A stretch of 64,000 nucleotides of DNA from assembly GCA_029891385.1 (NCBI GenBank), contig CM057233.1, positions 34,206,540-34,270,539 on the forward strand, written 5' to 3'. Below the pieces are notes generated by a model. It searched no databases, was not told the origin of the DNA, and worked only from the letters and a program-made list of their open reading frames with translations. This DNA is from Erythroxylum novogranatense (Eukaryota > Streptophyta > Magnoliopsida > Malpighiales > Erythroxylaceae). Shown piece by piece: positions 12,291 to 23,463 of this stretch. How positions within the stretch are numbered: position 1 is the first letter of the stretch; each line of letters begins with the position of its first letter. A program made the translations under genes and the position numbers.

Positions 12291-15200
12291 TGTAACATCC
12301 CATCGGTGTATTTTAGTAAATTGGGACGGGGTAGGAGTATTAATTTATAACTCGGCATGAACATACAACTTATCGCCTCTATTATTGATGGGTTGTGGCA
12401 CTTGCACATGGTAAACATGCATTCATGACATTTTCCGGCTTAGGTTTCAAAGTGAGATCTTTTGTGAAATTCATGGGAAAATTGTATTTGGAAAATTATT
12501 TGGAGTGCGTTATAAATTGTTTTCCATTTTGAGGGATTTATGGAAATTTTTTTGGAATTTTTCGGGGTTCTTTCCTGGACCGGAAAATTCCAACTGACTG
12601 ATTGAGTGAGCCTTTTTGTACTGAGAAGGATTACCTAATGGCATTAGATTATTGGCTAAATGGTGTTAGGAAATTATTTTAGTGCCATGATTAGAGTTTA
12701 ATTGGGATTAGTGCTTAATTAACTAGGATTAGCTAAATTTTGTCTTATTTCTATTTTGTCCCTTTCTCCAATCCATGCCATTTGTCCTAAAAGGATTAAA
12801 TGCTTTTGTTTGTTTCTAACCTAGAGTTTTCGGTGGCTTATGGTTAAAGGAATGAAAAATCAAAGTTGTTTCCACATTTCACTCACTCATCCAAAACCTA
12901 CCTTCCATTTTGCCATCTCCATCGATTTCTTTTTGTTTCTCTCTTAAGTCACCTTCCACCAACCTTAAGAGCCCTCTTTACTTGCATATGAGCTTAAGTC
13001 TTTATCCAAGGTGATAGCCATGTATGGGTTTTGGAAGTGAAGGAAGAAAGTGAAGTGATTGGAGAGTGGGGAAGCTTGAAAGTTTGAATTGGTAAGTTTC
13101 TTATTAGGTTTTCATTATGCTTTGATTATGTATTTATTGAACCATGATTGTTAGAGGCTTTTAATGAGAACTATGATGCACTTATTATGATTATTGATCC
13201 ATGATTTGAATGAAAATTGTAGATGGAATTGGTGGGTATAAGGCTAGGTTAAGTATGGTTTGATAAAGTGAACATAAATGATGTGGTTTAGAAGTGTTTT
13301 TAGCTTGATTTTGATTAACTAATTTTGCATGGAAATGGAGAGATGAGGGCTGCCAACTTGAGATGGTATTTCCTAGTAAATGTATTAATGATATAGGGGC
13401 TGAATTTGTGTTCAATTGGATGCTTAGTGATGTGTTATTGATGTTAGAAGTGATAGAAGTTAGGTTGTTGATGAAAGCTGGAAATTGAGTTTTGAACCTA
13501 TTGTAATGTTTTGATCATAACTAATTGTGTAAGTGAGAAAATGAGGTGAGGTTTGTGTCCAATGAAACTTTGGGATGTTGGCTTCAACTTTGTGTGAAAT
13601 AGGTGATGTTAAATTGTAATGTTAGAAGGTGAATCCTTGCATGGAAAGTTTCATTTGTAGGTCTATGAACAGTACCGCATATATGACCTGATTACTTTGT
13701 TGATTTTTCTAACTTAATTGAGATGGAATTAGGGAAAGTGGTCTTCATGAGAGTTGAAGCCTACATTGTTAGCTTTCCATTTCCACTGATCTTACTAATT
13801 TTCTAGTTGTATATTGGGAGATATGAACTGATTACTATTGACTGGTTTTGAGCATTTTGATGAAACCTAGCCTAAGTGTTGAGTTTGTGAGCTTGCGTAT
13901 TGAAAGCAATTTTAACAAATTATGTGAACTGAATTGGTGTGAGTGATCTTCTACAAAGTTGTAGATGAAGAAAGTATCTTGAAAATGATATATGGCATGT
14001 AATTTTTAGAGGTCATATTTGAGAGTTATGATTTTGCAAACATTGAACCTGTATTAGGTTATGATTTGCTGTTCATGGCAGTAACTTGCATGACAATTTT
14101 GAAATTGTTAGAAATTGAATTGGATTTTGAGTTCTTCATGAAAATTGAAGTTTGAGGATTTATCAAGTTCTGATTTTTCTGACTTGTGTACAGGGAGTTA
14201 TGCTTGTTATAAGTGTACTGCTCAAATTGAATGATTTCAAGGACAGCAACATTGAGTGAATTAATTGACTTGTTTAGCAATGGAATTTGATTTTGGGTTG
14301 TTCATGAAAGCTGTAGATGACATTATGAGCTTATTGAGCATATTTATGTGGTAATTTTTGGCTGAAAAATCAGTGAGTTTTTGAATTTGCAAGGTGCTGT
14401 CCAGTGTTGATGGGTTTTGAGTAGGCAGTAGTTTTGATGGGATTTTTGACACCCTTAGGGTTGGAATTAATTTTTATGGTCTTCTCGAGAATTGTAGAGC
14501 TTTTTATGCTCTTTCCAACAAGGTATAATTTGTATTTTTCTAATTTGTGTGCTAAGAGTTATGGGTATTGAAAGTTGGTTTAGAAATCTGAAAAAAAAAA
14601 GGAATGAGAATGTGGTATATTGCCCGGTCACTAGGGCGACGGCTCGCCCTAGTGACGAGGTTCATTTGAACGGCGTCACTAGGGCGACGCGTCGCCCTAG
14701 CGACGACGCCGGATCAGACGGCATCACTAGGGCGACGCCTCGCCCTAGTGACGAGGCCATCTGATTTTTTATTATTATTATTTATTATTATTTGATTATT
14801 TGGTATTTGGTGATTCTTTTATCAATTTCTTTTCTGTTCGACGTCTGATTGACCTGATTCTTGAGGCATCGGATTAGTGAAATATTAAATTTCATTTTAT
14901 GAGAAATTGGGAATTTTGAGACGGGAAATTGACGTAGCCCCAGGAAATTGTTCTATGGTCACTGTTTTATTTATTTTTGGACCGATCGAGGTCCAAATTG
15001 AGTGCTGTCAATGGCTATAGTTTTCTAATTTTTGATGGAATTTTTATGAGAGGAAAATTTTGGATTTAGGGCCGGAAATCTCATGAACATGCATTATACA
15101 CTTACATATGCATTATACTAGTTCGGATTGGATAATTAGTGATCGGATTCCTCTCTGTTTGTTATAGAGGCACATTTGGAGCGTCGATCTACCGACGTTA

Positions 15201-16487
15201 CTGAGACTTCCAGATATTAGCTCGGAAGTACAGGTGAGTAACCTAGTTGGTTCCTCAACCTTTATGTGTTTAAGATTTTGCAATTATGCCATGTGGAGAT
15301 AATGGAGGGTTTATGTGTGTTTGATTTTGATTGACTTCGGACCATAGGTGTCTGAAATATTTGGAAAGAGATAACGAAGTGCTACTTGTGTGCTACTATT
15401 TGTGAATGTTACATTGGAGGTCTCGGACCAGAGGTCCGAGGAAATGGGAAATTGATATTGAAGTGTTAATTGTCTGTTTCGATACATTGGATGGGACTAT
15501 CAATGTGATATAGTAGGATGCAATAAATTGGAAATGTAGATAATTGAAATACCGGACCGAAAGTCTGAAGAACTGGCAAATAGCGTTGACATGTAAATGG
15601 AAATTGGAATTTGTACATTGCATGCATAAACATAAAAGTATGATCAAATAAAAGGCAGTTGTGACCGGAGCAGCCACCGTATCAGGGCATATTACGCCCA
15701 ACGTATATGAGAGCTTTCAGCTCAACGCACAAGACCTCAGGTCCAACGTATTCAGAGCCTCAGGGCTTCAAGTCCAATGTTTTCAGAGCCACTAGCTCAA
15801 CGCAATGTGCCCGTTCTTGGGGACGAGCCAAAGCGCAGTCACAACAACGAAATGAAAATGGAGCGATGTCACATGTGCATTGCATATATATATGACTGTA
15901 AATGACTGAAATATGTGAATGATGAAATTGCATGTGTATATGAAATTGGAACTGAAATGTGATAATATGTGATATTACTGTTAATGCTACTGTGTGCTAA
16001 TATGATTGGTGAATGCATGAGTTGGGTGAACCATCAATGATGGTTTCTCACTGAGTTCGCAAACTCACCCAGCATTGCAACTATTTTTCAGGAATTGAAG
16101 AGTACCCCGTTAGTGAACCGGGTGTATGGTTATTACAAGAGAGTCGGTGTCCAATGTCGGGATCAGTTCACGTCTGCATTCGTGTTATCTTGACTTATGT
16201 GTAAATTTATATTCCGCAAAAATTGTATTGAATTGATTGAGGGCCCTAATTGATAAATATTATTTGACATGTGATCTTTGATAAAGTGTATGACTAAAAA
16301 GGGTTTTTTTTGTATCACGGGCCCGAATCGTTTATTTTTAATTTCGCGCACTCGACTGGTTTCAAAAAAAAAATCATAATGAGTTTTGACACTGCAGTGA
16401 CTGCTCTAGCATACTACCCTCGCAGGTCGCGGGCTCAGATATCACCGTCGATGTCGGTTTCGGGTCTCGCGGGAGTGAGGTGCTACA
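12291..16487 (+). mobile_element. Solo LTR B (Ty3-gypsy-like, 4.2 kb), TSD TCATT
   Basis: The element begins TGTAACATCCC and ends GAGGTGCTACA, flanked by TCATT at 12286-12290 and 16488-16492. No gag-pol is inside. Plant Tekay-type gypsy LTRs commonly start TGTAAC-C-CCC, so that lineage is my inference. It shares short sequence blocks with solo LTR A (a GCTGGAAATTGAGTTTTGA-type stretch near 13479) and the CACTGAGTTCGCAAACTCAC motif near 16050. It carries a triple hairpin array at 14628-14751. The small reading frames inside it have no recognisable product. Confidence 0.87.
14628..14751 (+). repeat. Three tandem hairpins, 48-bp period, in solo LTR B
   Basis: Hairpins start at 14628, 14676 and 14724, exactly 48 bp apart. 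Each has the 12-bp arm TCACTAGGGCGA and its reverse complement TCGCCCTAGTGA around a 4-base loop. The middle hairpin has one change (CTAGCGA). This is a CpG-rich patch in an AT-rich LTR. Confidence 0.9.
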
Positions 16488-16492
16488 TCATT

Positions 16493-17880
16493 AGAGCCGG
16501 TAGATGAATTGGATGGTTGGATGAAAAAGTGGCCCAAATAAACGAATTTTAAAGTGACATGATTGAGACCTGTCAAGCATTGCCAATTTCGAAGACCAAA
16601 GGGATGGCTTCTCGTTTCATCCAATAAGGTATTACTCTTTTCATTTCAAATTAACTTTAAGTCCCTTAAATAAATAATAATGGAGGCATCAATTGTGAAG
16701 TGTATGGTGTAGCCGTCTAAATAAAGAAAGAGTGCATTTATACTTGACTTGAAATTGACGAGAGTCAGAGATTAATCAAGAGTCTTGTTTAAGTGGGTTT
16801 TTGTTAGGCAAACATAATTTTCATTTTCTTAAACGTTTCACTTGCATTTGTTCTCCCCAAGAAACCATTGAAAGCATGATAAATGGAGGACATAAACATG
16901 ATAAATGGAGGACATACTTTTATAGTAGACTACATTGCACCGATGAGATTGTTTCATTAATCTTTTAGTGTGGTTTTATTTTTGTGATTTTTTCTTTCAA
17001 AATATGATTGAAATTGAGCGAGGGAAGGGAATTTGATATGATGTACATGCACATGTTTGTTGGATGTAGAGAATAATCATATCATGGATCTTACTTAAAA
17101 TTTTGCTTTTCAATCAATATGCACACAACCAGAATTTATATTTTGTCAATTTCTCACTTGATTAGTCTCAACATTTGTGACAAGTAATCTAATCTTTATT
17201 ATTTACTTTATCACCTATTAAGTCATTTATAATACTACATCTTTAAATTGTCATTTATAGTATTGCATCTTCCCACTCAATTACTCTCAACATTTGTAAT
17301 CGTCATTTATAGTACTGCATTTTCCGACTTCTTCTTCTCACTCAATTATTCTGCAATCTTCATACTAATACCTTATGAAGAATGCCAAATATGTTACTTA
17401 TACAATCTGGATGTAATATTGATGTTGTTTGAAGGAGCACAAGTAAGAGCTTTCAAAGCTTGCATTCTTCATGCATGGACTTCAAGGTAAAAGACAATAC
17501 AGTCACAAAAAACCATAAGAGCCTTACAAGTTACATTAACATTTATAAGAGAAACAAACTACATACGATGCCAATATATAAAAATGCAAGGTGCTGTGAA
17601 AAGTTACAAGATGAAAGGAACTAATTCAGGAACCAGAAAGGGTCTAATATGAGATAGTAAGCTTACTGAAAATAATATATCATACCAGTTAAGACATAAA
17701 TAGATATATTTACAACCTCATCAAAAAAAGAGAAAATAAAAAATCAATCAAACGATTTCTTTAGGTGGATATCGAATAACAACACCTATGAGGGAAGTCC
17801 AAGACAATAGGTAGCTGGTACTAAATATTCAAACAAATGGAAACAAGAATGAAATATAACACTTTACATTCAATATCATC
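16493..17880. other. Spacer with short local duplications
   Basis: No gene is supported. I see a tandem duplication of about 20 bp at 16877-16917 (CATGATAAATGGAGGACATA) and diverged repeats of a CTCAACATTTGT-containing unit near 17130-17300. A possible exon-like stretch at 17378-17488 ends at a GTAAAAG donor-like site but has no recognisable product. Confidence 0.45.
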
Positions 17881-17942
17881 ATTTGAAGCCTCATGAAATG
17901 GTTGGTCTACTATCTGTGGTACAACATCAGGTCTTACCACCC

Positions 17943-18219
17943 TCCAACAACATTAATGTCAGCCAGGGCATCCCAGTTAGGAGTGGGAATTCCACCACCT
18001 GGACTTAAACCTTGAGCACCAGTGTTTGATAAGATTATGGCCAAATAATAATAAACACATAAGTAAGATGAACTGTTAATATACAAATGGGAAGGAGAGT
18101 AGAAACAGAACATATCATGAGAAGGGATGGGGCTAAAGCAGGAGAAAGAAGAAAATGGTTAAGGTTACGACTTACTTTGCGATGACTTTAGGAGCCTTCA
18201 TGTCCAAGCCCTCCATCAA
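17943..18219 (-). pseudogene. Possible small gene fragment of unknown function
   Basis: On the minus strand a short stretch at 18219-18176 reads MEGLDMKAPKVIAK and ends at a GTAAG donor-like site. Downstream, a stretch ending at 17943 reads LSPGGGIPTPNWDALADINV and then a stop after GGW. Both look protein-like in composition, but I cannot find a convincing acceptor joining them and I do not recognise the family. The flanking DNA is duplicated at 18298-18460. This may be a gene piece captured in a local duplication. Confidence 0.25.
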
Positions 18220-18460
18220 GAAGAGAAGGTCCCCAATTTCTCTATACCAAATGTTATGAAACCCTAGATAATGATGAATGTCTCTATTTTAAGCACCAAT
18301 ATCTGATAAGATTTTGGACAAATAATAATAAATAGGTAAGCAAGATGAATTGTTAATATATAAACGGGAAGGAGAACAGAAACAGAACATACCATGAGAA
18401 AGGATGTTGCCAAAGAAGAAGGAGAAAGAAGAAAATGGTTAAGGTTATGATTTACTTCAG
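18020..18460. repeat. Direct duplication with a unit of about 275 bp
   Basis: The stretch at about 18020-18180 (GATAAGATTATGG, then AAATAATAATAAA, ending GAAAATGGTTAAGGTTA) recurs at about 18298-18455 with scattered changes. A further partial similarity (TTTTATGAAACC, then TAGATAATGATG) lies at 18946-18973 and 18255-18280. Confidence 0.7.
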
Positions 18461-18479
18461 AAATTTACTACCTTCAGAT

Positions 18480-19092
18480 TTATTCGATGATTACTCTCAA
18501 CATTTGCATCATTTGATGTCAAGTTTTGCCAATTTTGAAGACCTGAACTCTACTCCTGACTTATCTCAAAGAACAGAAAATAAGCATACCCATCAATGAC
18601 AAGCGGATGAAATTTCCGTCTTAAAATAGTAGGAAAAATACCCAACAATTATACATATAGTTAATATACTTAATTAAACCAGTATTCATGAAGCGGAAAG
18701 GTTCGAAAATAACTTTTTTATTTATGTTTGTAATAATGCAAAATCAAAAAAAGAATTCATACTAATAACTCTCATCAAATTTAAGCACAACAATGCTACA
18801 ACAAAATGTATGAAGATTGTGGCAAACAACCCTGTGTTGCCGAGGAGGAGGTGTGGTGGTAGGGTTAGAACCGGTGGGAGAAGATGTGTTGAGCAAGATG
18901 CGAGGGAGAGAGATCGGAGAGAGAAGGTCTCAGATTTCTCTGCCCCTAATTTTATGAAACCTTAGATAATGATGGATGTTTGAGGGAGAGCTTCATAGTT
19001 TCCATATGAGGGTGGAAGACGGTACGGTAGATGTTGAAGAAGTGTGCAGTGGACGACGAAGGAGTGGGGAAGAGGTCGATGCTGTGACAAAT
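18480..19092. other. Spacer before hAT copy 2
   Basis: No gene is supported. The purine-rich DNA at 18840-19092 is the complement of CT-rich DNA like that left of hAT copy 1, which matters for the inversion proposal. Confidence 0.5.
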
Positions 19093-19100
19093 GAGGCAGG
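19093..19100 (-). repeat. 8-bp flank GAGGCAGG at the 3' end of hAT copy 2
   Basis: It abuts the terminus CAATGTTATGAATACC of hAT copy 2 and is the exact reverse complement of CCTGCCTC at 5713-5720. The other flank of copy 2 (38220-38227, CCTAAAAT) does not match. Confidence 0.7.
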
Positions 19101-19743
19101 CAATGTTATGAATACCGTACCGGGCTCGATGCGGATTGGGCTCGAACGAAATCTGTCATCGATATCGGTCGATCTGCAGATGGTACTGCTTTCAGGATAT
19201 TTTTTAAATTTATAAAATAGTCCCTAAACTTTTTAAAAATTGCAAAATAGTCCATATTGATATATTATACAATTGTATCAGATACTTTACTAGTTTATCG
19301 CTTACATCAACCATACTTTCAAAATATTAATAATAAATAATAATGACAAGTAATTTGAAATAACAATAATTTTAAATATTTTACATATAAATAATAACCA
19401 CAATTAATATAAACAAAGACAATCATCATCATACAATTATAAAACTAAGAATAATACAAAGCATTTAAAATATTACAATCATACAATTTCATCATTATAA
19501 TAAATAATATTACATATTTACATCAAAAGATTCAAAACATCCGATAAAAGAACAATAAATATTACAAAAATAGTTGATGATGAATAAGCAATCAAGTAGA
19601 AGTTGAACTCTGAAACAAAAATATTACATTTACATTACATACATATAATTTAACATAAACATCAATGATCAAATACAAGTAAAATTAAAGAAGAGGAAAA
19701 TAAAAACACAAGTTCAATCACATCAATGGCGGATACCATTGAA

Positions 19744-20269
19744 TCAAGATCGATTTAATCGATCATTTGGTACAAAATCCTCATCATTGAGAGGAGCTTC
19801 ATCATCATCATCATTCAAATTTAATGCACCAAATGACATGTCAATGCTTTCATATCCAAGATCATCTTCCATATTCAAATCACTCATATCAACCAAATTG
19901 GGTTCTTCAGAAACCCAATCCGCCAAAATATCAATATTATCAATCGCAATTGAATCATTTGAACAACTTGTGCTACTAAGAGTCCTAATAAACAATTACA
20001 TTTAATTATTAGAAAATTATAAGAAATTATATCAAAATTAATAATGAAAATAACATACCTTTCCCGAAGCTTTAAATTGTAACGAACATAAACCGAGTCA
20101 TTCAACCTCTTATGCTCCAATCTATTCCTTTTCTTGGAATGGATAAATTCAAATGTGCTCCAGTTTCGTTCACACCCAGTTGCACTCACACATTGACTTA
20201 AAATTCGAATCTCAAACCTTCTCAATTCTGGAACACTACATCCGAAAAGATCCCACCAAGCAACTGCAA
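19744..20269 (-). pseudogene. hAT transposase copy 2, C-terminal dimerisation part
   Basis: This is the last part of the copy 2 transposase. It holds the dimerisation block with CERNWSTFEFIHSKKRNRL, whose Trp is intact here, unlike in copy 1. An intron (about 19984-20058) and an acidic tail (NDDDDEAPLNDEDFVPN) follow, ending at the stop at 19744-19746. An upstream intron at about 20270-20355 separates it from the next piece, and its donor context is altered relative to copy 1. Confidence 0.8.
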
Positions 20270-20355
20270 GTTATAAGAAAACAAAAGTACTGTTATAAAC
20301 AAAATAAAGTGATAAATAAATTTCAACAAATAAGAAATAGGAAATAAGTAATACT

Positions 20356-20593
20356 TGGAGAAAGAAGTCCTCTTTGTTGAATAGCGACCGACATTCTAAA
20401 ATCTCCATAAGAGAACTTATAAGTCTCCGTTTGTGTGGTTATACCAACTTGCATTGAGTCATGAGGAACAATTGTTGTAATTGTCATAAGCATTCCTCTA
20501 CTAACTTCAACTTGCTTTTCAACATCCAGTCTAAAATACACACTAGGATTCAAAAATGCCCCAGTTACAAACAATGGAGAAGAAAGTTGTTTT
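20356..20593 (-). pseudogene. hAT transposase copy 2, segment downstream of the copia insertion
   Basis: Reads GAFLNPSVYFRLDVEKQVEV and continues to the intron near 20355. It is collinear with 10738-10957 of copy 1. At its upstream edge the gene is cut by the Sirevirus-like copia, with GTTTT (20589-20593) repeated at 29080-29084. Confidence 0.8.
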
Positions 20594-21638
20594 TGTTGGA
20601 TCAATGGTGGTTAACAAATTAAATCCCCTTGTGTTTTGATAATAATAAAATATCTAAAATTAGTTAAGAAATTATTTCAGGTATTATTCAATAAAAGAAT
20701 TGTGCAAATCAAGATGAGCAAGTGTCTAATCATTGAAGAATCAAGATGGGAGTTTCCTTATAAGTATAAATGGCATAAAACATGAGGATTATAGAGGATT
20801 TGGTCGGATGTTACCGTTGAAGGCAACACAAGTCGACTTACAAATCATAAGTCGACTTACACATGGAGATATGTCAACACAAGTCGACTAATCATACATA
20901 AGTCGAATTATCGAGGATGACAAGTCGACTTACATAGTACAAGTCGACTTATTGGAGAGCGGAGATGAAATTTTACGTAAATGGTTGAAACAAGTCGACT
21001 TATTCATTCGACAAGTCGACTTATGGATGCAACAAATCAGCTCCAACGGTCCAATTAGCCACAAATAGAAAGGAGATTATCAAAGAACGGCTATAACAAT
21101 TATGCAACGGCTAGAATGAGCTCCAACAGCTATTTTTCTTCTTATATAAAGGTTGGATGATGGATGAAGAGACTACCAAGGTTCTACAAGCCATAATACT
21201 CTTCAATTGCTCCAAAATTGCTCTTTATTGCTCTCATTTTGTTACACTATTGTATTGAGCACTTGTTCTTCAATCTTTGCTACATTTCTTTTACAATTTG
21301 AGTGACGAGTGGAAGGTCACGTGTGAGGTTGGATTTGTGCTGTAAGACAAATCGATTGTAAAGGTAGCTTGAGCCGGAAATCAAGTGGCATTGTAAAAAG
21401 TTCACACTCAACTACAAAGTGTGCAATAAAGTGATTGGCAAAATCCTAAGTGGGAGCTTAGGTAGAGGACGTAGGTCTTAGCACCGAACCTCTATAAAAA
21501 TAGTGTTTGATCTTCTTCCCTACTCCTTGCATTTAAATTTGTTTAAATTACTATTGTGTGAATTAACTTCTGATTTTATTGTAGAAAATTACAAAAAGCT
21601 TAAAGATCTATTCAACCCCCCCTTCTAGATCGCTAACA
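20594..21638 (+). repeat. 5' LTR of the Sirevirus-like copia
   Basis: The 1045-bp LTR starts TGTTGGATCAATGG and ends CGCTAACA, immediately before the primer binding site. A TATATAAAGG box-like stretch lies near 21145, with transcription probably starting some tens of bases downstream. Confidence 0.92.
20830..21023 (+). repeat. AAGTCGACTTA palindrome array, 5' LTR
   Basis: Eight copies of the palindromic word AAGTCGACTTA or one-step variants occur in under 200 bp, upstream of the TATA-like box. Six are perfect and two are altered (AAGTCGACTAA, AAGTCGAATTA). Confidence 0.93.
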
Positions 21639-21639
21639 A

Positions 21640-21651
21640 TTGGTATCAGAG
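21640..21651 (+). promoter_or_regulatory. Primer binding site for initiator tRNA-Met
   Basis: TGGTATCAGAGC, the standard plant copia primer site complementary to the 3' end of tRNA-iMet, lies two bases past the LTR end. Confidence 0.93.
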
Positions 21652-21666
21652 CAAAAGAATCCAGGG

Positions 21667-23463
21667 ATGACACACAACAAACTAGTGGAAGAAGGTAACA
21701 CAAACAATCACCCTCCTTTATTTAATGGTACTAATTATTCTTCTTGAAAAAATCCTATGAAGTATCACATCATTAGCGAGGGAGTAGAATATTAGAAGAT
21801 CATTATCTTCGGTCCACAACCACCGTTAAAAGAAAATGGTGAGTTAAAAACGGAGCTAGAATACGATGACAATGATTGGAGGCAAGCTTACATCAATGCG
21901 AAAGCAATGAAGCTAATTTATTGCGCTCTCACGGTTGAGGAAAGAAACCGAGTTAACTCATGTACCAACGCGAAAGAAATGTGGGAGAGACTTCGCATCA
22001 CCCATGAAGGAACCAACCAAGTCCGAGAGACAAAGATCAACATGCTTCTTCATAACTATGAAATATTTGTCATGAAGGAAGGAGAGTTTATTTCCACTAT
22101 GCTTGATCGTTTTGCAGAAATCATAAATGGATTAGGCAACCTCGGAAAACATATGACAGATAGCGAGAAGCTGAAGAAAATTCTTCGCTCACTACCTAAG
22201 GAATGGGATTCACAAGTTACCGCTATAATGGAATCCAAGGATCTCAACCATTTGGAATTCAACGCCTTGGTGGGATTACTCATCAACTATGAGATCATCC
22301 TCAAATCCAGAGGACGTAGAGGTAAGTCACAAAAGTCAATTGCTTTTAAAGCTAACACTTCTTTTGTTGATGAAAGTGATGAGGAAATAGATGAAGAAGA
22401 GGATGATGAGGAAATGGCAATGTACGCTAGAAATTTAAGGAAGTTCAAGGGACTTCTCAAAAATCAGAGGAAAGAATTAAATGGTGGAAGACATGGAGAA
22501 AGAAAGAAATTTGCAATTGAAACAAAATCCAAGGGTTATGACGAAAAGAAAAGCAATGAAGAATGTTGGAGATGTGGAAAAATGGGACATCTCGCAAGAG
22601 AATGCAAAAGTTCATCCTCCACATCAAACTTCCAGAAAAATGACAAATACGACAAAGAAAAAAAGAAAACTAGCCTGGTAGCAACTTGGAGTGATGATGA
22701 GGAAGCATACCAGAGCGATGACGAAAACAACTTGGCGCTTATGACAAATAGCTCATCAAGTGATGATGAAAATGAGGTACAAGCAAGGGATGAAAGGCCT
22801 TCAAGCACTTGGTACATCAATAGCGGATGCTCAAGACACATGAGTGGAGACAAGAACCTTTTTGCAGAAATTAAACCAAAGAATCAAGGTTATGTCACTT
22901 TTGGAGACAACAACAAAGGTAAGGTCATTGGTATTGGTAAAGTGGGTAAGAAACCTTTGCCAACCATTGACAATGTTTTGCTTGTTGATGGGTTGAAACA
23001 TAATTTGTTAAGTGTTTCTCAACTATGTGATATGAATTTTGATGTAAGTTTTGAATCATCACATTGCATGGTTAAGAAGGATGGTCATGTTGCTTTCATT
23101 GGTTTAAGACATGGAAATACATACATTGTTGATTTACATGATGATAGTTCATTTAATGAAAAGTGTTTGGTGACATTAGAAGAAAATGCATTTTTATGGC
23201 ATAGAAAATTAGGACATGCTCCTTTGCCTCTAATTTCTAAGCTTTCGAAAAATGACATATTGAGAGGATTGCCTAAAATCAAATTTGTTAAAGATCACTT
23301 GTGTGAATCTTGTTTAAAGGGCAAACATGTTAGAGAATCTTTCAAACCAAAGAAAGAAATTTGTACATCTAGAATTCTTGAACTTGTGCATATGGATTTG
23401 ATTGGACCATCTAGACATGCTAGTCTTAGTGGAAAATACTTGGGTGAGATTTCTTGCGAATAA
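21667..23463 (+). pseudogene. Sirevirus-like copia gag, protease and integrase N-terminal part
   Basis: The likely gag ATG is at 21667. Two early stops follow (TGA near 21747, TAG near 21793), both where copia gag usually has Trp. Open frame resumes with a UBN2-type gag domain (EMWERLRITHEGT through LPKEWDSQVTAI), an acidic stretch, and a CCHC zinc knuckle CWRCGKMGHLARECK at about 22564-22608. The protease motif reads WYINSGCSRHMSG near 22812 where the family has DSG, so the catalytic Asp is Asn. The integrase HHCC region (WHRKLGH, then CESCLKGK) and the first integrase Asp (HMDLIGP, near 23392) follow. The frame is then lost at about 23437 through a deletion. Confidence 0.9.
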
